A DNA stretch of 64,000 nucleotides, taken from positions 1,178,001-1,242,000 of the forward strand of contig OZ287699.1 in the NCBI GenBank assembly GCA_965649825.1, given 5' to 3'. Below the pieces are notes generated by a model. That model was not told where the DNA came from, searched no databases, and saw only the letters and a list, made by a program, of their open reading frames with translations. Position numbers and translations under genes: made by a program. Within the stretch, counting starts at the first letter, position 1. The number at the start of each line of letters is the position of its first letter. Below are positions 33,501 through 46,435 of the stretch, piece by piece. Source of the DNA: Penicillus capitatus. Its lineage: Eukaryota; Chlorophyta.

Positions 33501-36500
33501 GTCAACGCAGCTGTCAACAAAGCTATTCTGGGAGAATGGTGCGGCTCGAAACAGAAGGCCAAACAGAGCGCATGCTACGCCGCCTGTTGTGAACTGAGAA
33601 AGCTGGGAGAGCTCAACACTTCCTTCTTCCCGATTTCTCACAGAGAACGTGCCGAGCCCAGGAGAAGAACCTTCAAATCCTTTGGTTCCCAACTCAAAGT
33701 CGAGACAGCGATCAATCCAGATAACCTTTCAGTGCAACATGCTGAGTGGAAAAGTGTGGCTGAACGATCAGCGGAGGCGCCGCCTACGAACGGTCTCGTC
33801 CTGCATCTCCAAGTCGTCCGATCGACGCCTGAAATGGAAACACCTTCATCGTCATCTCATCCAGGTTTTGCTTCTCTTGATTTCTCGCCCCCTCCCTGCA
33901 TGATCTGTTCTGTTCCAGAATCGCTGCTCTTTGGAATTCTCTCTCTGAAGAAACTGGACAACCTTATGCGTTTTCCTCTCTACCCTGAAACGGGCAACAT
34001 TATGGTGGATTTTTTGGATGCTGGATCGAAAGTTGTGTCCAAAAAACAGTTGCAGACGCTCAAGCACTATCACTTTGCTGTCGAGGAGTCTCTCTATTTC
34101 AAAGCTAAACTCTTTACAGCCGTCTGTCGTCAGAAGAGTGACATTATCGAAGCTCTCGTCGATGAAGATGTCGATCTTCTTCCAGAATACCTGAAGTCAA
34201 GTCAAGAGGATCAGCCAGTCCTGAACAAAAGCTGGTATCTGGTCTGTCCTGTCAAACTTTCGACAGGCGACACTTCCAATGAAGAACCGGATCCGCTGTA
34301 CCAAAATTCGTCGATGGACAACGATGTCGATGAGGTAATGGACACCACCGAAAGTGAAGAATGCTCAGACTACAGGATCGATTGGGAAATGGTGGAGCAA
34401 GTCAGCCAACGCATCAAGCATCTCGACAAACCTGGACTGACGAAGTAGGATCAATCTGTGGCTCTCGTGGATGGCTGAGGGGCATCGTGGATGCGATGAT
34501 GTGACAGGGTACATCCAGATTTGGCATCACTGAAGAAAGGAGAGATCTTGCTGTCGCCGTATAACAGCAATGCGTACAAACTCATGGGCATACGAGATGA
34601 TCTGAACCTCGAATCGAAGTTTCCGTCGCGGCCCAAGGCCGAGTTCTATGATCCGAGTGTGACCAAAGTACACATCTGCTGTCACATCAGAGAAATGTGT
34701 GAGAATGGTGGGCTTGTAGGAATACAAAGGAAGTTTTGTGCCCAACCGGTCCAATCGACAGTTCTCTACCTTCCTGGAGTACTACACAGAGCATTGGAAA
34801 TTCAGTGACCTCGATCTCGAGCAACCTCTCTTGGAATGTGTGACCTTCAAACAGATTCCTGTGGTGAAGAGAGCGAAGAACCTGTTGAATCCATTGTGGA
34901 AACAGGCAAGAGATATGGACGTCTCAGAGGAGCACTTGGATGACTGGAACATTGCCATTCACATGTTACCCCAACTCGTTGTCATCTATCCCCTGAGCTA
35001 TACCTTCTGGCAATCCTTGAGCTACATCGTGGCCGTCTGCTGGAAACTCGAATCGATGCTGAAGGTGGGGGAGCTTCAAGAGAACCTCTTTCCTCCGACG
35101 GAGCCTATCCATCCATCCATTGGCTCACCTGATGTGGCACTCATCTACGAGAGCGTCAGCAGTAAGAGCTGTCATGAACACTGTACCTATGAGAGGCTGG
35201 AATTCCTGGGCGATGCGGCACTGAAGTACATCTCATCGTTGTACTGCTATTTCAAGTTTCCGTTGGGACATGAAGGTATCTTGACCACACAACGCAGTTC
35301 CATCATCTCCAATTACCAGTTGGCCAATGTCGCGGTGACGATGGGACTGCAGAAGTATGTACGGAGCATCCAGATTGGGGAACATCCATGGAAGCCGGCA
35401 GGATGCGAGTTTCTGGACGCATGCTGGGCACAGCTTGGCAAATCTGGCATCGGGCATTCGTGGTTTGGCGGCCGGACACAGAAGGCCAGCAACGAAAACG
35501 CAGCACATCAATGCGAAACGTGTGTCCTGCCGGTCAAACAGGTGGCTGACATCGTGGAAGCACTCCTCGGTGCATGCTTTGTACACAGTGGCATTCCCTG
35601 TGTCTGCGCTATCATGCGTCGAATGGGCCTTCTGGATCCATCAGCAGACTTCATGCTGACCATCCAGACCAACCAGGATGCCTGGCTCAGAGATGTGGGA
35701 GATGCTATGTCTCCTGGACTGGATGGCCTGTCCGACTTCGAAGAGACAAGAAAGCGGCGTTTTGAACATGGGCGCGAGATCATTGGACTTGAAGATGTGA
35801 TTGGCCACGACTTCGAAGCGCCGTCCTTTGCCCTTGAGGCTTTGACACACTGTTCATGGCCACACCAGGATCCTCCATGCTATCAAAGACTTGAGTACCT
35901 AGGCGATGCTGTGCTCGATTTCATGATCGCTGTGCACTACTTCAATACGTATCGGGACATCGATCCTGGACAACTCACATCTCTGCGCTCTGCCTCAGTG
36001 AACAACGATCGGTTGGCATGCACAGCTGTCAAGACAGATCTGTTCACACACCTGCTGCATTTCTCATCCTATCTCCAATCGCACATTACCGACTACGTGA
36101 TGAACTATGCAGAGGGAGAGAGATCCGGCGCGCCAAAGGTTCTTGGAGACATCGTCGAATCGATGATCGGTAGGATCCAACTTTCCGCTGTTCTGCTGAC
36201 ACAACAGATCATGATGCAGGTGCCGTCTATCTGGATCTGTATGGTGATTTTTGGGCCACGTGGAAAGTGTGGGATCCCCTTCTGCAACCGCATTACACAC
36301 CGGAAACTGTTCCGATACATCCGGTCGTGGAATTGACGAACCGTTGTCATGCCAAAGGACTCGAACTGAAGTTTGCATCGATCAAGGACGTTGCCTCGTC
36401 CTCGCAGGGACCTGAGAATGGTGAAGCAAACGAAATGGACATTTCGAACTCAGACGATTCGGATGGAGACGAAGATTGGATCGCAGAGAAGCCGTGTGGA

Positions 36501-36665
36501 AAACAGGGTCTGGGATTGGATAACCAAGAGCCTGCCAAACTGCGAACGGTGCGCGTGATGGTGAACGGAAAAGTGGTCGGCGAAGGAAAGGGTGCCCATG
36601 TTAAGGGTGCAAAGAAACAGGCAGCCGTTGCAGCATTAGAGTCCTTTCCATGGGATTTGGAATAG
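30564..36665 (+). CDS. DCL: Dicer-like ribonuclease, full domain set
   Basis: Makes small RNAs from double-stranded RNA. An N-terminal Ser/Pro-rich extension (about 210 residues) leads to a DExD/H helicase: YLDTGSGKTFISVLL (Walker A), FDECHHA, FGMTASLV, then LICTSVAEEGLD and YIQSRGRARK. A DUF283-type dimerisation domain (QYQLTLPVNAAVNKAILGEW) and a PAZ region near 34060-34840 follow. RNase IIIa is at 35190-35580 (YERLEFLGDAALKY, QVADIVEALLGA) and IIIb at 35880-36200 (YQRLEYLGDAVLDF, KVLGDIVESMIGAVYLD). A C-terminal dsRNA-binding domain ends in VKGAKKQAAVAALESFP. All catalytic acidic residues I can place are present. Introns of 47-63 nt include one ending GATGATGTGACAG (34449-34511) and one holding CTGTCACATCA (34670-34721). 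Confidence 0.95.
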
Positions 36666-36698
36666 ACTAATGGATATAGCCATCCGTCCGTCCATCTA

Positions 36699-38598
36699 TC
36701 AATGCACCGATGTGTCAGACGTCCTGTAATTTCGTTTCAGATTCGTGAGAGATGGTTGTCCAGTCCTGGCACCGATCTCTGTGCACTTGCATGCGGCAAC
36801 GACGCCAGAAAGCTTGAGCATTTCTGGAAGTGGGAGCTGATGGACAATGCCATAGAGAACAGCCGCAAAGAAGGCATCTCCTGCTCCCGTTGTGTCCACA
36901 ATTGCCTCCTGATAACATTACCAGTCAAGCATGGAGGGAGGTGCACGGAATGATTGGTACCTTCTTGATACAGGCTGCTGTGGCGACAGTTAGTCGAACG
37001 GCAGAGGAGTGCGATGAACTGTCGTCGTCCTTTCTACTGTAATGCTCGTGAGATGCTGGTTTCCCATCGGCAATGGCTGCTTCTCTGGCACGCTCCCTGT
37101 CAGGCAAACGCTCCTTGATGAACAGAACCGTGTCACATCATGTGCGCACTTGGCGGCAGCCTTCACGTCTTGGTTGCTCTGGACCGAGCGCTTGAGCATC
37201 GCATAGAATGCATCGGAGCTGTGAACATTGCCACACCTGACCAGAACAATCATGTTATCTACATCAGATCAGCAATGGCATACCAAATGGGCGTCCTATT
37301 GTTCGAGACGCAATCCGGCTCATCACGATCCGTCTCTGTTGCCGCCAATTCCTTCCAGCACTGCTGCAGGTGGTCCTCTAACACGAGTTTTTGCATATTC
37401 TGCAAAGATACAGGTAACATCAGTAAGAGTCTGTCTTCGATGTGTATGCTCTGCCTGAGAAGGCATAGGGTGGCGTTGAATGGCAACGGATCCCTTAGCT
37501 CCCAGAGTGGTCACCAGAAGCTGTGCGTTTTGAAATCGATGGAGCATGGAAACAAGCGCATCACCCAGACAGGCTTCGCCACTGAAATCCTGCACGTCAC
37601 GTCATTATGAACAAAGTGTTCGCCCCCGAATGTCTTGTACTTCTGGGAAGTTTTTGGAGGTGACAACGATGTCGGCCAGATCGATGAGCTGCTCCAAATT
37701 TGGCCGCAGTCTCTCTGCCTCCACCAGAACCTAATCACACCATAGAATGCTCAACGTCCCATCATTACCCCTCATATGCCACGGACAGGAATCGCTTTCT
37801 CCTTCGCTGCCTGTGCCACTCGCACTGCCGCCTCTGTCAAACGTCCATCAAAGTAAACCAGACGAGCACCGTCCAGAGAACGTTCAATGTTCTCCGATGT
37901 GACCTCGGATGGATCTAATGGATCTGCTGGTGTGTGAATGCACGTGCGAGTATCTCCTGGAGATGTTACTTCAACCAGAGAGATGCCTGTGGCTTAGCGG
38001 ACAGTACCGGCGGCATCGACGATGATGTATGTAAAGCCAGAAGGGCGTCCTTGGGCCACGACCACGCAACTTGTATTGATTCCTTCCGACTCCAACTGAC
38101 TGACTGACACAAGACCATGAAAACGGATGGCTATGCAGGACTGCTGCCTGTGTGCTTACAGCAATGTCTGCGTCCCAATAGAATCGTCTCCCAACTACAG
38201 GGCAGCTTCCTTCAGCTCAGTCATCTCCTGTCAGATGCTTGCCTTGGTCAGAATCCATGGCTGGAGACCCAGTTTCGCCGCTCCTGTCAGCGCATTGCCG
38301 CAGTTTCCACCACCCTGAACCTGCAAGCCAAAGATGAATCCTGTCCAAGGGGAGAGTAAACCTCGAAGGATTCGGTGCGGATCTTCTGATCAGGTTTAGG
38401 ATAGGCAGAAACAACGGCTAAGTAGTCGAGTCCGGCGCCGCCCATTCCCGCAACCTTATACACCGTCGATTCCTGTGCAGATGCGACACAGAGGTGAACG
38501 CGTAAAGCCCGTCGCGCATGCGGTCTCCATTGTCGTCGCGTTTCAAATCGCCCGAGAGCAACGAGCGGCGCCGCGGTAATGACACTCACAGGATACAT
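36699..38598 (-). CDS. pfkB-family carbohydrate/nucleoside kinase
   Basis: Ribokinase-fold sugar kinase. Seen: GMGGAGLDYLAVVSAYPKPD, the pfkB signature 1 region VQGGGNCGNALTGAAKLGLQ, EGINTSCVVVAQ, GFTYIIVDAAGT, ARLVYFDGRLTEAAVRVAQA, LIDLADIVVTS, LLVTLGAKGSVA-like strand, and signature 2 MDTTGAGDAFFAAVLYG with the catalytic Asp. The start (MYPVSVITAAPLVALGRFET then RRQWRPHARRALRV) is basic, so organelle targeting is likely. Similar plant proteins are called PfkB-like carbohydrate kinases. The substrate is unknown. One intron (38195-38242, 48 nt) is GC-AG starting GCAAGC. It ends only 33 bp from the Dicer stop. Confidence 0.88.
38195..38242 (-). other. pfkB kinase GC-AG intron
   Basis: 48 nt, donor GCAAGC, acceptor CCTGTAG, placed by the frame QPWILTK|LGDDSIGTQTL. 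No GT donor in range restores the family sequence. Confidence 0.65.
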
Positions 38599-38674
38599 AT
38601 ATACCCACGATCTTGTTTACACTAAAATGCACATTGGATGTGACGCTCGGTGCACAAGATAGTCAGTCGCCTTG

Positions 38675-39903
38675 TTACACATTCACTTTCTTAAAGGCTT
38701 CTTCGAGCCACTGGTGTAGCGACTTCGCTGCATCTTCCCATCTTGTATCCTGTACAGAGCACAGCATCTGTGCCTTCTGTCAGAGGCGTGATGTGACGTG
38801 ACGTACGAGCATGACATCGTGTGCTATGTCTTTGATCAGCACCGGTTCGACGCCACACCACTCACCCATTTCTTGAAGGGCTTCCCTGTTTTATCCTCTC
38901 ACACAAGAGTGACCCGGAATGAAGGGACTACGCATCAACGAGGACATCGTTCTCTCCGCCGAGGACAAACGCAGGAAGCGTCCGATCTTCTAAAGGTGGT
39001 AGGGGAAGAGAGGCATTGACGGCTCGGATATCCACAATTCTAGTCGAATTGGCTTGAGCCAACTCTGTATAATATCTAACACATTTTTCACCGTGGCTCT
39101 GTTTTGAAGTCTCGAATCGTGCGCTCACTTCATAAGTGCGTCCTTCGGAAGATCTTCCGAAAAGAAAAGGAACCGTGCCAACTCTGGATCTTTCTGAAAG
39201 CGTCTGAAGAGCAGTACCCTAGAAGCAGAGATCATGAGACGTCACATCAGATTCCGATGATCCCTGCAGCACCATGTGATACGAAAGGACTTGATGAGGT
39301 CTTTCTGCATGAAGCGCAGGATGATGGTTCCGTTTCCAGTCGGCGGAGTGGAACATATAACGGCATATCCGCTGCAATGCTGGCGCTCTCGACCAAGAGC
39401 CATGCTTTGAACGACGAGTCCAGAAAAAGAGTGAGCGATCACGATCGGCTTTGCATCCAATGTATGAGCAAAATGCACCACATCTTCGGCAATGGACTGT
39501 ATCGTTCCCGAAACTTTAAGCTCCTGACCATCGCTCTTTCCATGCCCTCGCAGACTTAAGGCATAAGAAGGGTAACCTCGCTGAGCGAAGTACGGCAGAA
39601 AGTTCTCCTATAGAGGCAGAGGAAGATGTCGGCGTCTTATCGATGCGATAAGGCTCCGATTACGCGCCAGCACCAAGCGCCGTGCGCAGAACCGTGGATG
39701 AAGACGAGAGGGAGCTTCCCTGTCGCTTCCATCGGGATGCTCGACAGAATTTCGAGCTCTGTGCCATCCGGCAGTCGATGGCGGCTATCGCGTTCATCGA
39801 TCGCCCTTCTGCGCCATTGTCCGGCGATCTGCCGTGAACGACTGTCCAGAGAGCGGACGCTGCGATGCGCCTTCTGTAATGCGAACGGACGATAAGACGT
39901 CAT
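38675..39903 (-). CDS. Alpha/beta hydrolase (AB_hydrolase family)
   Basis: Hydrolase with an N-terminal basic leader (MTSYRPFALQKAHRSVRSLD), perhaps a targeting peptide. Seen: LPLVFIHGSAHGAWCW (oxyanion HG), YALSLRGHGKSDG, the nucleophile elbow as IAHSFSGLVVQSMAL (Ser in AHSFSG), VLGGENDVLVDA for the acid, DIAHDVMLDTRWEDAAKSLH with the catalytic His, and the end EEAFKKVNV. The last intron is 57 nt (starting GTACGTCACGTCACATCACG). Other exon limits near 39100-39250 are approximate. The substrate cannot be told. It sits 76 bp upstream of pfkB and starts 45 bp past the ABC1K stop on the same strand. Confidence 0.85.
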
Positions 39904-39948
39904 AGTGCAGAAGCGTCAAAAGTAGTAGAAAAAAGAAGAGAGATGTGA

Positions 39949-42906
39949 TCAGTCCATCGTCAGATCAAGCAATGTACAGACATGTTGTAAGACGGCCTGC
40001 ACAGTGGATCTGTCGCTGACGAGGTGACTCTGTGTAATACCCAGCGCGAAATCCTCCTCAGGGATGGCAAGACCAAAGGACCCACCCAATCCTGGATGAC
40101 CCAGTCCATAGACCAATTCTCCATTGCCTTTTCTTTTGAAGACGAAAACGCGGAATCCCAGACTGTAGGCACGTTCGGCAAAGGTGGCATAGCCTTTGTA
40201 CGCGTCTTCGTGTTTTGAGGATTGTTCGTGCAGTTCTCCGTAAAGGGGCTGGACATCCATCAACGGAGAAGGTGCTCTTGGAGACAAGGCACTGTAGAAT
40301 CGTGCCAATGCCCTTGCAGACATGTGCCCATTGGCACTCGGAATACATGCCTCCCGCACTTGACGCATGTTGAAAGTGGTGGGATTGAAGAGATATTCAG
40401 ATCCCTTAAATTTCTCCCATCTTGGCCCACTGGACGTCGGTGGTGCGTTCTGTGCGCCAAAAGCAGTGAGAACGCCGTCAGGTGAGGACGCCAGAGACTC
40501 CATGTGCAAAACGGCCAATCGATCGTCAGATATGTTGGATGGCAGACCGATGTGCAGTTCATCTCCCAGATCCAATGGCTCAATGATCCACTCCGTCAGC
40601 AATGTGTCGATGCTCTTGCCTGTCATGCCTTGGAGGATTCCTCCGACGAGGTATCCAAAAGTGAGGTAGTGGTATTCTTCTTTTTCTCCGGGAGCATGTG
40701 CCGGTGGAGATTTTTGGAGAAAGGAGAGCATCTGTGTCCAGTCCAGAATCTCATCGAGGGTGGCAATGTCTGGCAATGCCCCTGCTAACCCAGCTCGATG
40801 ATTCAGCACATGACGCAACGTGCATTGTTCCTTGCCATTCTGCTCGAATCCGGGCCAGTATTTGGACACAGGGTCGTCATAACTGGCACCCGTTCTTTGA
40901 ATCGCCATGTGCAAAAGGGCTGCCGCGATGCCTTTGGTGACAGAGAAGACATTGAACAGCGTATCTGGTTTGACAGGACGGGGATCTGCGGTGCCCAGTG
41001 TCCCAGCTGTCACATCAGCAAGAAAGGCTCCCTTATGTATGACAGCCACCTGCATGCCCAGAAGCTTCTCTCTTTCCTTCACTTCCTGCACCACTTTGCA
41101 GATGTGCTGCTGAAAAGACGCATTCCGTGCCAACGTATCAGGGTAGATCAATCCCGAAGCATGGTGCCTCTGATCGATCGCCTGTTTCAGCGTATCCAGT
41201 GCCACAGTCGCCGTGGTTTTGAGATAGGGATAACGCACTTCCATGGTCGAACAGAGTCCTTTCAGCAATCCAATGACTCGCGTGAAGAAGACCAGTTCTC
41301 CAGGCCAGGCATCTACGGGGCGTTTGGGTCTTGGACGACTTTGCTGTTTGGCTCTGTACTCTTTCAAGCGCCTTTCCTTCTCGGCCTTGGCTTCTGAAGC
41401 AGGGACTGTTTCGAATGCACGGCGGAGATTGACGATGTCCTGAAATGGATCCTGCTCTCGTACCTTCAGCCCCATCTCTTCAAAGGAACGCAGCAGTCCG
41501 TCCATATCCATCGTGTAACAGGAATGCACTAAACGTGCGAAGGCCAGTTTGATCTTCTCATCAAATCTGCGTGCGAGGCCAAAATCCAAGAGAACTGGAA
41601 CAGACGTGTCGCCGCCATTCTGAGCGACATTCGTCGAGATCAAGATATTCCCTAAAGGCATGGCGATGGATCGACAAGCAGATCTCTCAGGAAGAGCGTG
41701 ATGCATTTTCTGACCTGGGTGTGGATCGGCATTGAAATGTCCATCGATGTGCATCTGAACGGCCCATGCAGCGCAGATTCGATCGAGGAGGGCCAATCGA
41801 TCGACTCTGTGCTTCTCATAGGACTCCACTTCCCGAACACTGAATCCTTGACAATACTCCATCACCAAAACGTCTGGCTTGACAAGTTCATCGTTCGGAA
41901 TCTTAGGCACGATGACTTTGATCCCAGCTCGTTCCATGTTGGCACGAATCTCTTTCAAATTTCGCGCCTCGTTTCTCAGATCTAGCTCTTCCTACAGTTC
42001 CAGAACATAAACATCCCCTTCTGGCAGGTTGTACCATACCTTGACGGCTGGAATCCATTCCTGCACGATTTTGCGGAAGTCATAATCTTCGTTGATCCTG
42101 AAGAGAGTCCATCGGTCAAGAAAAGTGTGTTTTCGCGAGTTCTTACCATGCTATCCAGTTGCACAGCGTTTCGAGATTGGAGAGATCGTTCTGCATGAGC
42201 TTCTCCACGTTCTTATGCCGTGCCTTGATGACCACTTCCTCTCCGCTCTTCAATCTTGCTCGATGCACTTGAGCGACGGAGGCGCTGCTTATTGGCACTT
42301 CGTCGATGTCTGAAAAGAAAACGGAACGAAAGGCACTGCCTAGAGACTGCTTGAGCATCTCGTCCACTTCATTCCACGAACGAGACGGTAATGCATCCTA
42401 TTAGCAGTCTCACTCTTCCAAGACATATTTCTCACTCTTTTTTCGACTTGGAGTTTTCGAAAGTGTTGGATGTAAGGGAGAGGCATGATGTCTGGCCGTG
42501 AGCTGAGGAATTGTCCCACTTTGATCCAGAGTCCCTTCAAATCGACAATCGACTTCGAAATCGCCTGCCATAACAGACCTATATCTTCTCACTCTTTTCG
42601 CATTCCACTGATAAGTACCTCGGCGTTGTGTTCATGCGCTTGCTCCCAAAGTACGTCGAGTTCTGGATGAGAAACGTCTTCATCTTCAAGGGAGAGACCT
42701 AAACGCTTCTTTAGCCCACGCTCCTTCCATTGCGTTCGCTTGATCCGCCAGAAAACGCCGAGAGCAGTAGAGTAGACGCTGCAGGTGCGCACGGAACTCG
42801 AAACGGCGTCCATCTGTTGAGTATGGCGATCTCCGTGCCGATTGGTCAACGGCGGCGAACTCGGCGTTCTTCCAGTCTGCGGGGAAACCGCAGCAAGAAT
42901 TCGCAT
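39949..42906 (-). CDS. ABC1-type kinase fused to a beta-lactamase-like domain
   Basis: Six... seven segments reduce to six exons (42906-42619, 42564-42448, 42397-42147, 42097-42040, 41991-41715, 41651-39949), giving 897 residues with a closed frame. ABC1 kinase: LWIKVGQFLSSRPDIMP (KxGQ), SVAQVHRARL, VVIKARH, NADPHPGNILIS, VLLDFGLARRFD. From residue about 560 a class C beta-lactamase-like domain: FSVTKGIAAA (SxxK), YHYLTFGYLVGG (Tyr motif), then GHPGLGGSFGL. The same fusion exists in plants. The N-terminus is Ser/Thr/Arg-rich, so organelle import is likely. Introns are 54, 50, 49, 48 and 63 nt. The first two hold AAAAGAGTGAGAA and AAAAAAGAGTGAGAAA. ABC1 kinases act in quinone and lipid metabolism. 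Confidence 0.92.
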
Positions 42907-43041
42907 TCGATCAGCTATGGGTTACGTAATTCCTGCCCTTCATAAGGTAACGATCGAAGACACCATGCACTGGTAGACACATAGATATGATAAATCAAAG
43001 AATGTGGTTGACAGCCCTTTAACGACGATGTCCGTCCAATA

Positions 43042-45212
43042 TCAAAAAGAAAGAACGCGATCGGACCAATCATTGGCTAACTTAAAAGACAAACGCGGCA
43101 GTTCCGTTAAGGCTTCGGAGACAATCTGTTGTGGATTGATGTCGTCGCCAATGATCTGTAATGGTCACACAATACATTACTCTTTTTTCGCGATGTTCTG
43201 CGACAGTACCTCCATAAGACTGTTGATTTCTTCCAGATGCAGGCGGTCGTCTTCTGTAAAGGCTTCGATAATTTGACGACGAATTCCGCCGTCTAGAATG
43301 AGTAAACGCAGGGCGTCTTTGACTGTATCATTCAAATTGAGTGCCATGCCACCCGATCCGTCTTTGGCCAAGGTGATCAGATTCTCCAATCGCTTCCACT
43401 GGAATTTCCCATCCTGTGCAAAGAAAGAGAGATCGAAGGAGTGTTGGATGCCGTGCAGAGAGCTGACTTGAAACAGAACCTGAACGAGACGTTCCCTCAG
43501 AGCCGGATCTTCATCCGTGAGCAATCTCCTGGCGACATAAGGATAAGCCACTTCCAGGAAATGGAAACTGGGATCCAGCGTTAAACAAATGCCCTCTTGT
43601 GTCAGCAAGGATCTGAGAAACAGAACTTCTCACTCTTATCACACTCTTTGGCATATGTCTCACCGAATGACCAGACTGTATCGCTCAGGAATACGAATGG
43701 GATACTGATAGACGAGTTCATTGAATCGACTTGTGACTGTTCTAAAATTGAACACTGCCATGCTCTGCCCCAAAGAATCTTTCCAAATCTTCTCCAGCGC
43801 TGGAATAATGGGAGTAGTATCTGTTCCAGCGGCCAAGAATCCTAAACACCCACGTGTTCTGTTTGCATTCACATGGGCGCAAAACAGACCAAGTTTAATA
43901 AAATCTTCTGCCATGTTTGCGTAGTCTTCATTAACTGCATGGACGACAGCATCGACCAGCACTTGCTTGTTGTTCTGACTCAGCTGAGCCACATTGCCAA
44001 AATCGACATAGGCAATCCTCCCGTCCTCCAGTGCAAAGATATTGCCTGGATGTGGATCTCCATGAAAGAGACCGAACTCCAACAGCTGTCGAAGACCCGA
44101 TCGCACTCCACATTTGACAAACTCGGGGACGTGGATGCTATTCCGAATGCGTTCCGGATCGGTGCAACGAATGCCATCGATCCATTCCATAACCAGCAGA
44201 CGTCTGTTGGAGAGATCTGGCCGAACCCAAGGGATCTTGACCAATGGATCCTCTTCAAAGTTCTTGCCAAATTCAATAATGTTTCGTGCTTCCTGAAGAT
44301 AGTCCAGCTCTTCCAGCAACTTCTCACCGAATTCGTCCACGATCAATTGAGCGCTGCATCCCAATCGTTCCTGTGAGATCTTGTCGAAAAGCAGCGCCAG
44401 TACTCGGAAGAGATACAGATCCCTGGGAGCATAGAAAGAGTGTTGGAGGATAGAGATCTTTGGTGATGTGACAGGACGTGAAAATGATCGGTTCGATGCC
44501 TGGTCTCTGAACTTTGATGGCCACTTCAACTCCGCTTCCCCTCAGCTTCGCTCGATACACCTGACCTGCAGCACCTCCATTGAACATCTGCTGTGACGAG
44601 TTGCCTCCTCTACCCAGAGAAGCAGCAGCGACGGGTCGCTCCGAGATGTAGCTAAAGACTTGTTCCAATGGCTTGTCCAATTCCTCCTCGATGATCCTCA
44701 TGGCCTAGACGTTACGAAATCACCTTTATTTGTCAGTCCATGATGTGACAGCACTTCATCATCCGAAAAGGGAGGCACGTCGTCTTGCAAAGTACAAAGC
44801 TCGTTCATAAAGTCCTCGCGAACAATATCGGGTCGGTTGGCCAACACCTGACCCGCTTTGATAAATGACGGGCCCAGTCGCGTCAGCAATTCTCTGAGCT
44901 GTGCTGCTCGGCCTTTGACACGCGATGTGGTCAAGGCATCATTACTGAGGTACTCATCTGCCTTGAGGCAGACCCAGAAGTAACCAAACTCGGCAATCAT
45001 TTTTACGCCTCGGCAGAAGACACGCAGAGCGTCGCCCGGAGATTTGAGCACTTCATTCTGTATGAGCTGCGGTGTATAAGGACTGGCAATATTACAAACG
45101 CCTCGTTCTAATTCAAACTGCGTCCACGCTCCATCTCCATCATCGAAACTGCCAGACAGACAAGGCGATAAGAACGACGCGCACCAGTTCGTCTCGTCTC
45201 ACTTCCGAGCAT
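43042..45212 (-). CDS. ABC1-type kinase, cyanobacterial/plastid type
   Basis: Seen: RLGPSFIKAGQVLANRPDIV (KxGQ), LCTLQDDVPPF, EELDKPLEQVFSYI, AAASLGQVYRAKL, VEVAIKVQRPGI, FHGDPHPGNIFALEDGRIAY, VDFGNVAQL, then SLGQSMAVFNFRTVTSRFNE and PYVARRLLTDEDPALRERLV. The C-terminal part closely follows cyanobacterial and plastid ABC1K proteins, so a plastid location is likely. The short basic leader starts MLGSETRRTGARRSYRLVCL and is followed by a candidate 32-nt intron. Other introns: 48 nt (in frame) inside SLG|QVY, one with the minus-strand form of GATGTGACAG near 44465, and a 54-nt final intron starting GTACTGTCG with AAAAAAGAG. The stop is at 43042. Confidence 0.88.
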
Positions 45213-45314
45213 GGATCGCCGTTATCCTGCGAGACCAGGAGTTTCGTTGCGGTGCGGTACGAAACCACGAGCGCGCAGAAGGGACGAAGGATTGATGACA
45301 GATCAAGGACGATT

Positions 45315-46435
45315 TCATTGAGGATCGCTGTTGTCCTGAAAGAGAGTCAAGAACGCTTCTTCCGTTGTGGTGAAGAGCACGCGCAACTGGTGGTCGCTGT
45401 GTCGTACACCTTTTCGTTGCATCCAAGTATAGCGTTTGCGAATGATGTCTCCATGCAACAGAACATCGAGAGATTTCACAATGTCACTGCGGCTCCTGCT
45501 CATGCGGTCGTTCAGAATCCTGGAGAACGCGATTGAATGGATGAAGTGAAGAAAGGACATGCATACCACAGCAGCTGCGTGAGGTGCTGAGGTGACAGGC
45601 AGAGGAGACGTGGGTAACGCATCGCGTCCTCTGCCAAAGCTGCTTTGGACACTTTGAGGAAGGACATGAAGATCTGCAGCGTCTTTTGGATCTGTGCGGG
45701 AGGAGTGATGAGCATCTCTGGGCAATGGAGGATGAGATGATGCACCAGGGCATCGCTCGGAATGAGGAACTGTCGAAGACATCGGACAACGGGCCACAGA
45801 TTCTCGTCCGCCTCCACATAGAGTACTCTTGGCCATTTCTGGATCAAGGCTTGGATATGGACAGGTGGAATCTCGAGATCGAACAAGAGAGCCTCGAGCA
45901 TCGGAGATGCTCTTACGCAGTACTTTGGCCGCAGCAGCTCTCCGTGTCCTTGTATCAGCGATTTTATTTGTTCATTGGAGAAGCTGAGTTGAAGCTGGAG
46001 AAGCTGTTTGAGGCGTCGGATGTCTTCAGACTTCGCTTCGATGCTACAGGGATGCTCCAGAAGGAGATCTCGAACGTCGTTCTTGGACATCCCGACTTCG
46101 TCCATTAAAGACCGCAACATATCTCGGACGCAGCGAAGGGGCTGCGCAAGGAATGGATGAAATTTCCCGACCACCTTTTTCGCGTCGCTTAACGTGATGC
46201 CATACTCTGACAGCACTGCCAGGCGCCGCTCGATATGTGGCCGATCGCGTTCGCGATAGAGTCGCAGTCCTTTGCGGCGCAAGTTCTCGTCGAAGAACTG
46301 CAGATATTCTTTATGCGTGAAACCTCCACCTTCGGAGATCCATCGACGCAGAAGGGGAGGGTGTTTGATCCAGTGACGACCCAAGAGGCGGAAGTGGTGC
46401 ATGATGCGACGGGCCATCACGATGTCTGGACGCAT
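45315..46435 (-). CDS. mTERF-domain protein
   Basis: An organelle nucleic-acid binding protein made of mTERF helical repeats. Repeats are visible as LSEYGITLSDAKKVVGKFHP, DEVGMSKNDVRDLLLEHPCS, LQLSFSNEQIKSLIQGHGEL, LFDLEIPPVHIQALIQKWPR, LIPSDALVHHLILHCPEMLI and LKVSKAALAEDAMRYPRLLC. They are followed, after a 47-nt intron, by a C-terminal part ending LTLFQDNSDPQ. Such proteins control transcription or RNA processing in mitochondria or plastids. The start is chosen as the ATG at 46435. The frame extends upstream with no ATG. It overlaps the Maf start on the other strand by two bases. Confidence 0.85.

Noticed and set aside
40995-41012. CTGTCACATCAG word like those in introns
   Set aside because: It codes for LADVTAG in the beta-lactamase-like domain. 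The dipeptide DVT spells this word in several exons (49930, 54957, 55245 too).
42908-43041. Possible single fused gene of the two ABC1 kinases
   Set aside because: Each has its own start region and stop and the kinase domains belong to different ABC1K types.
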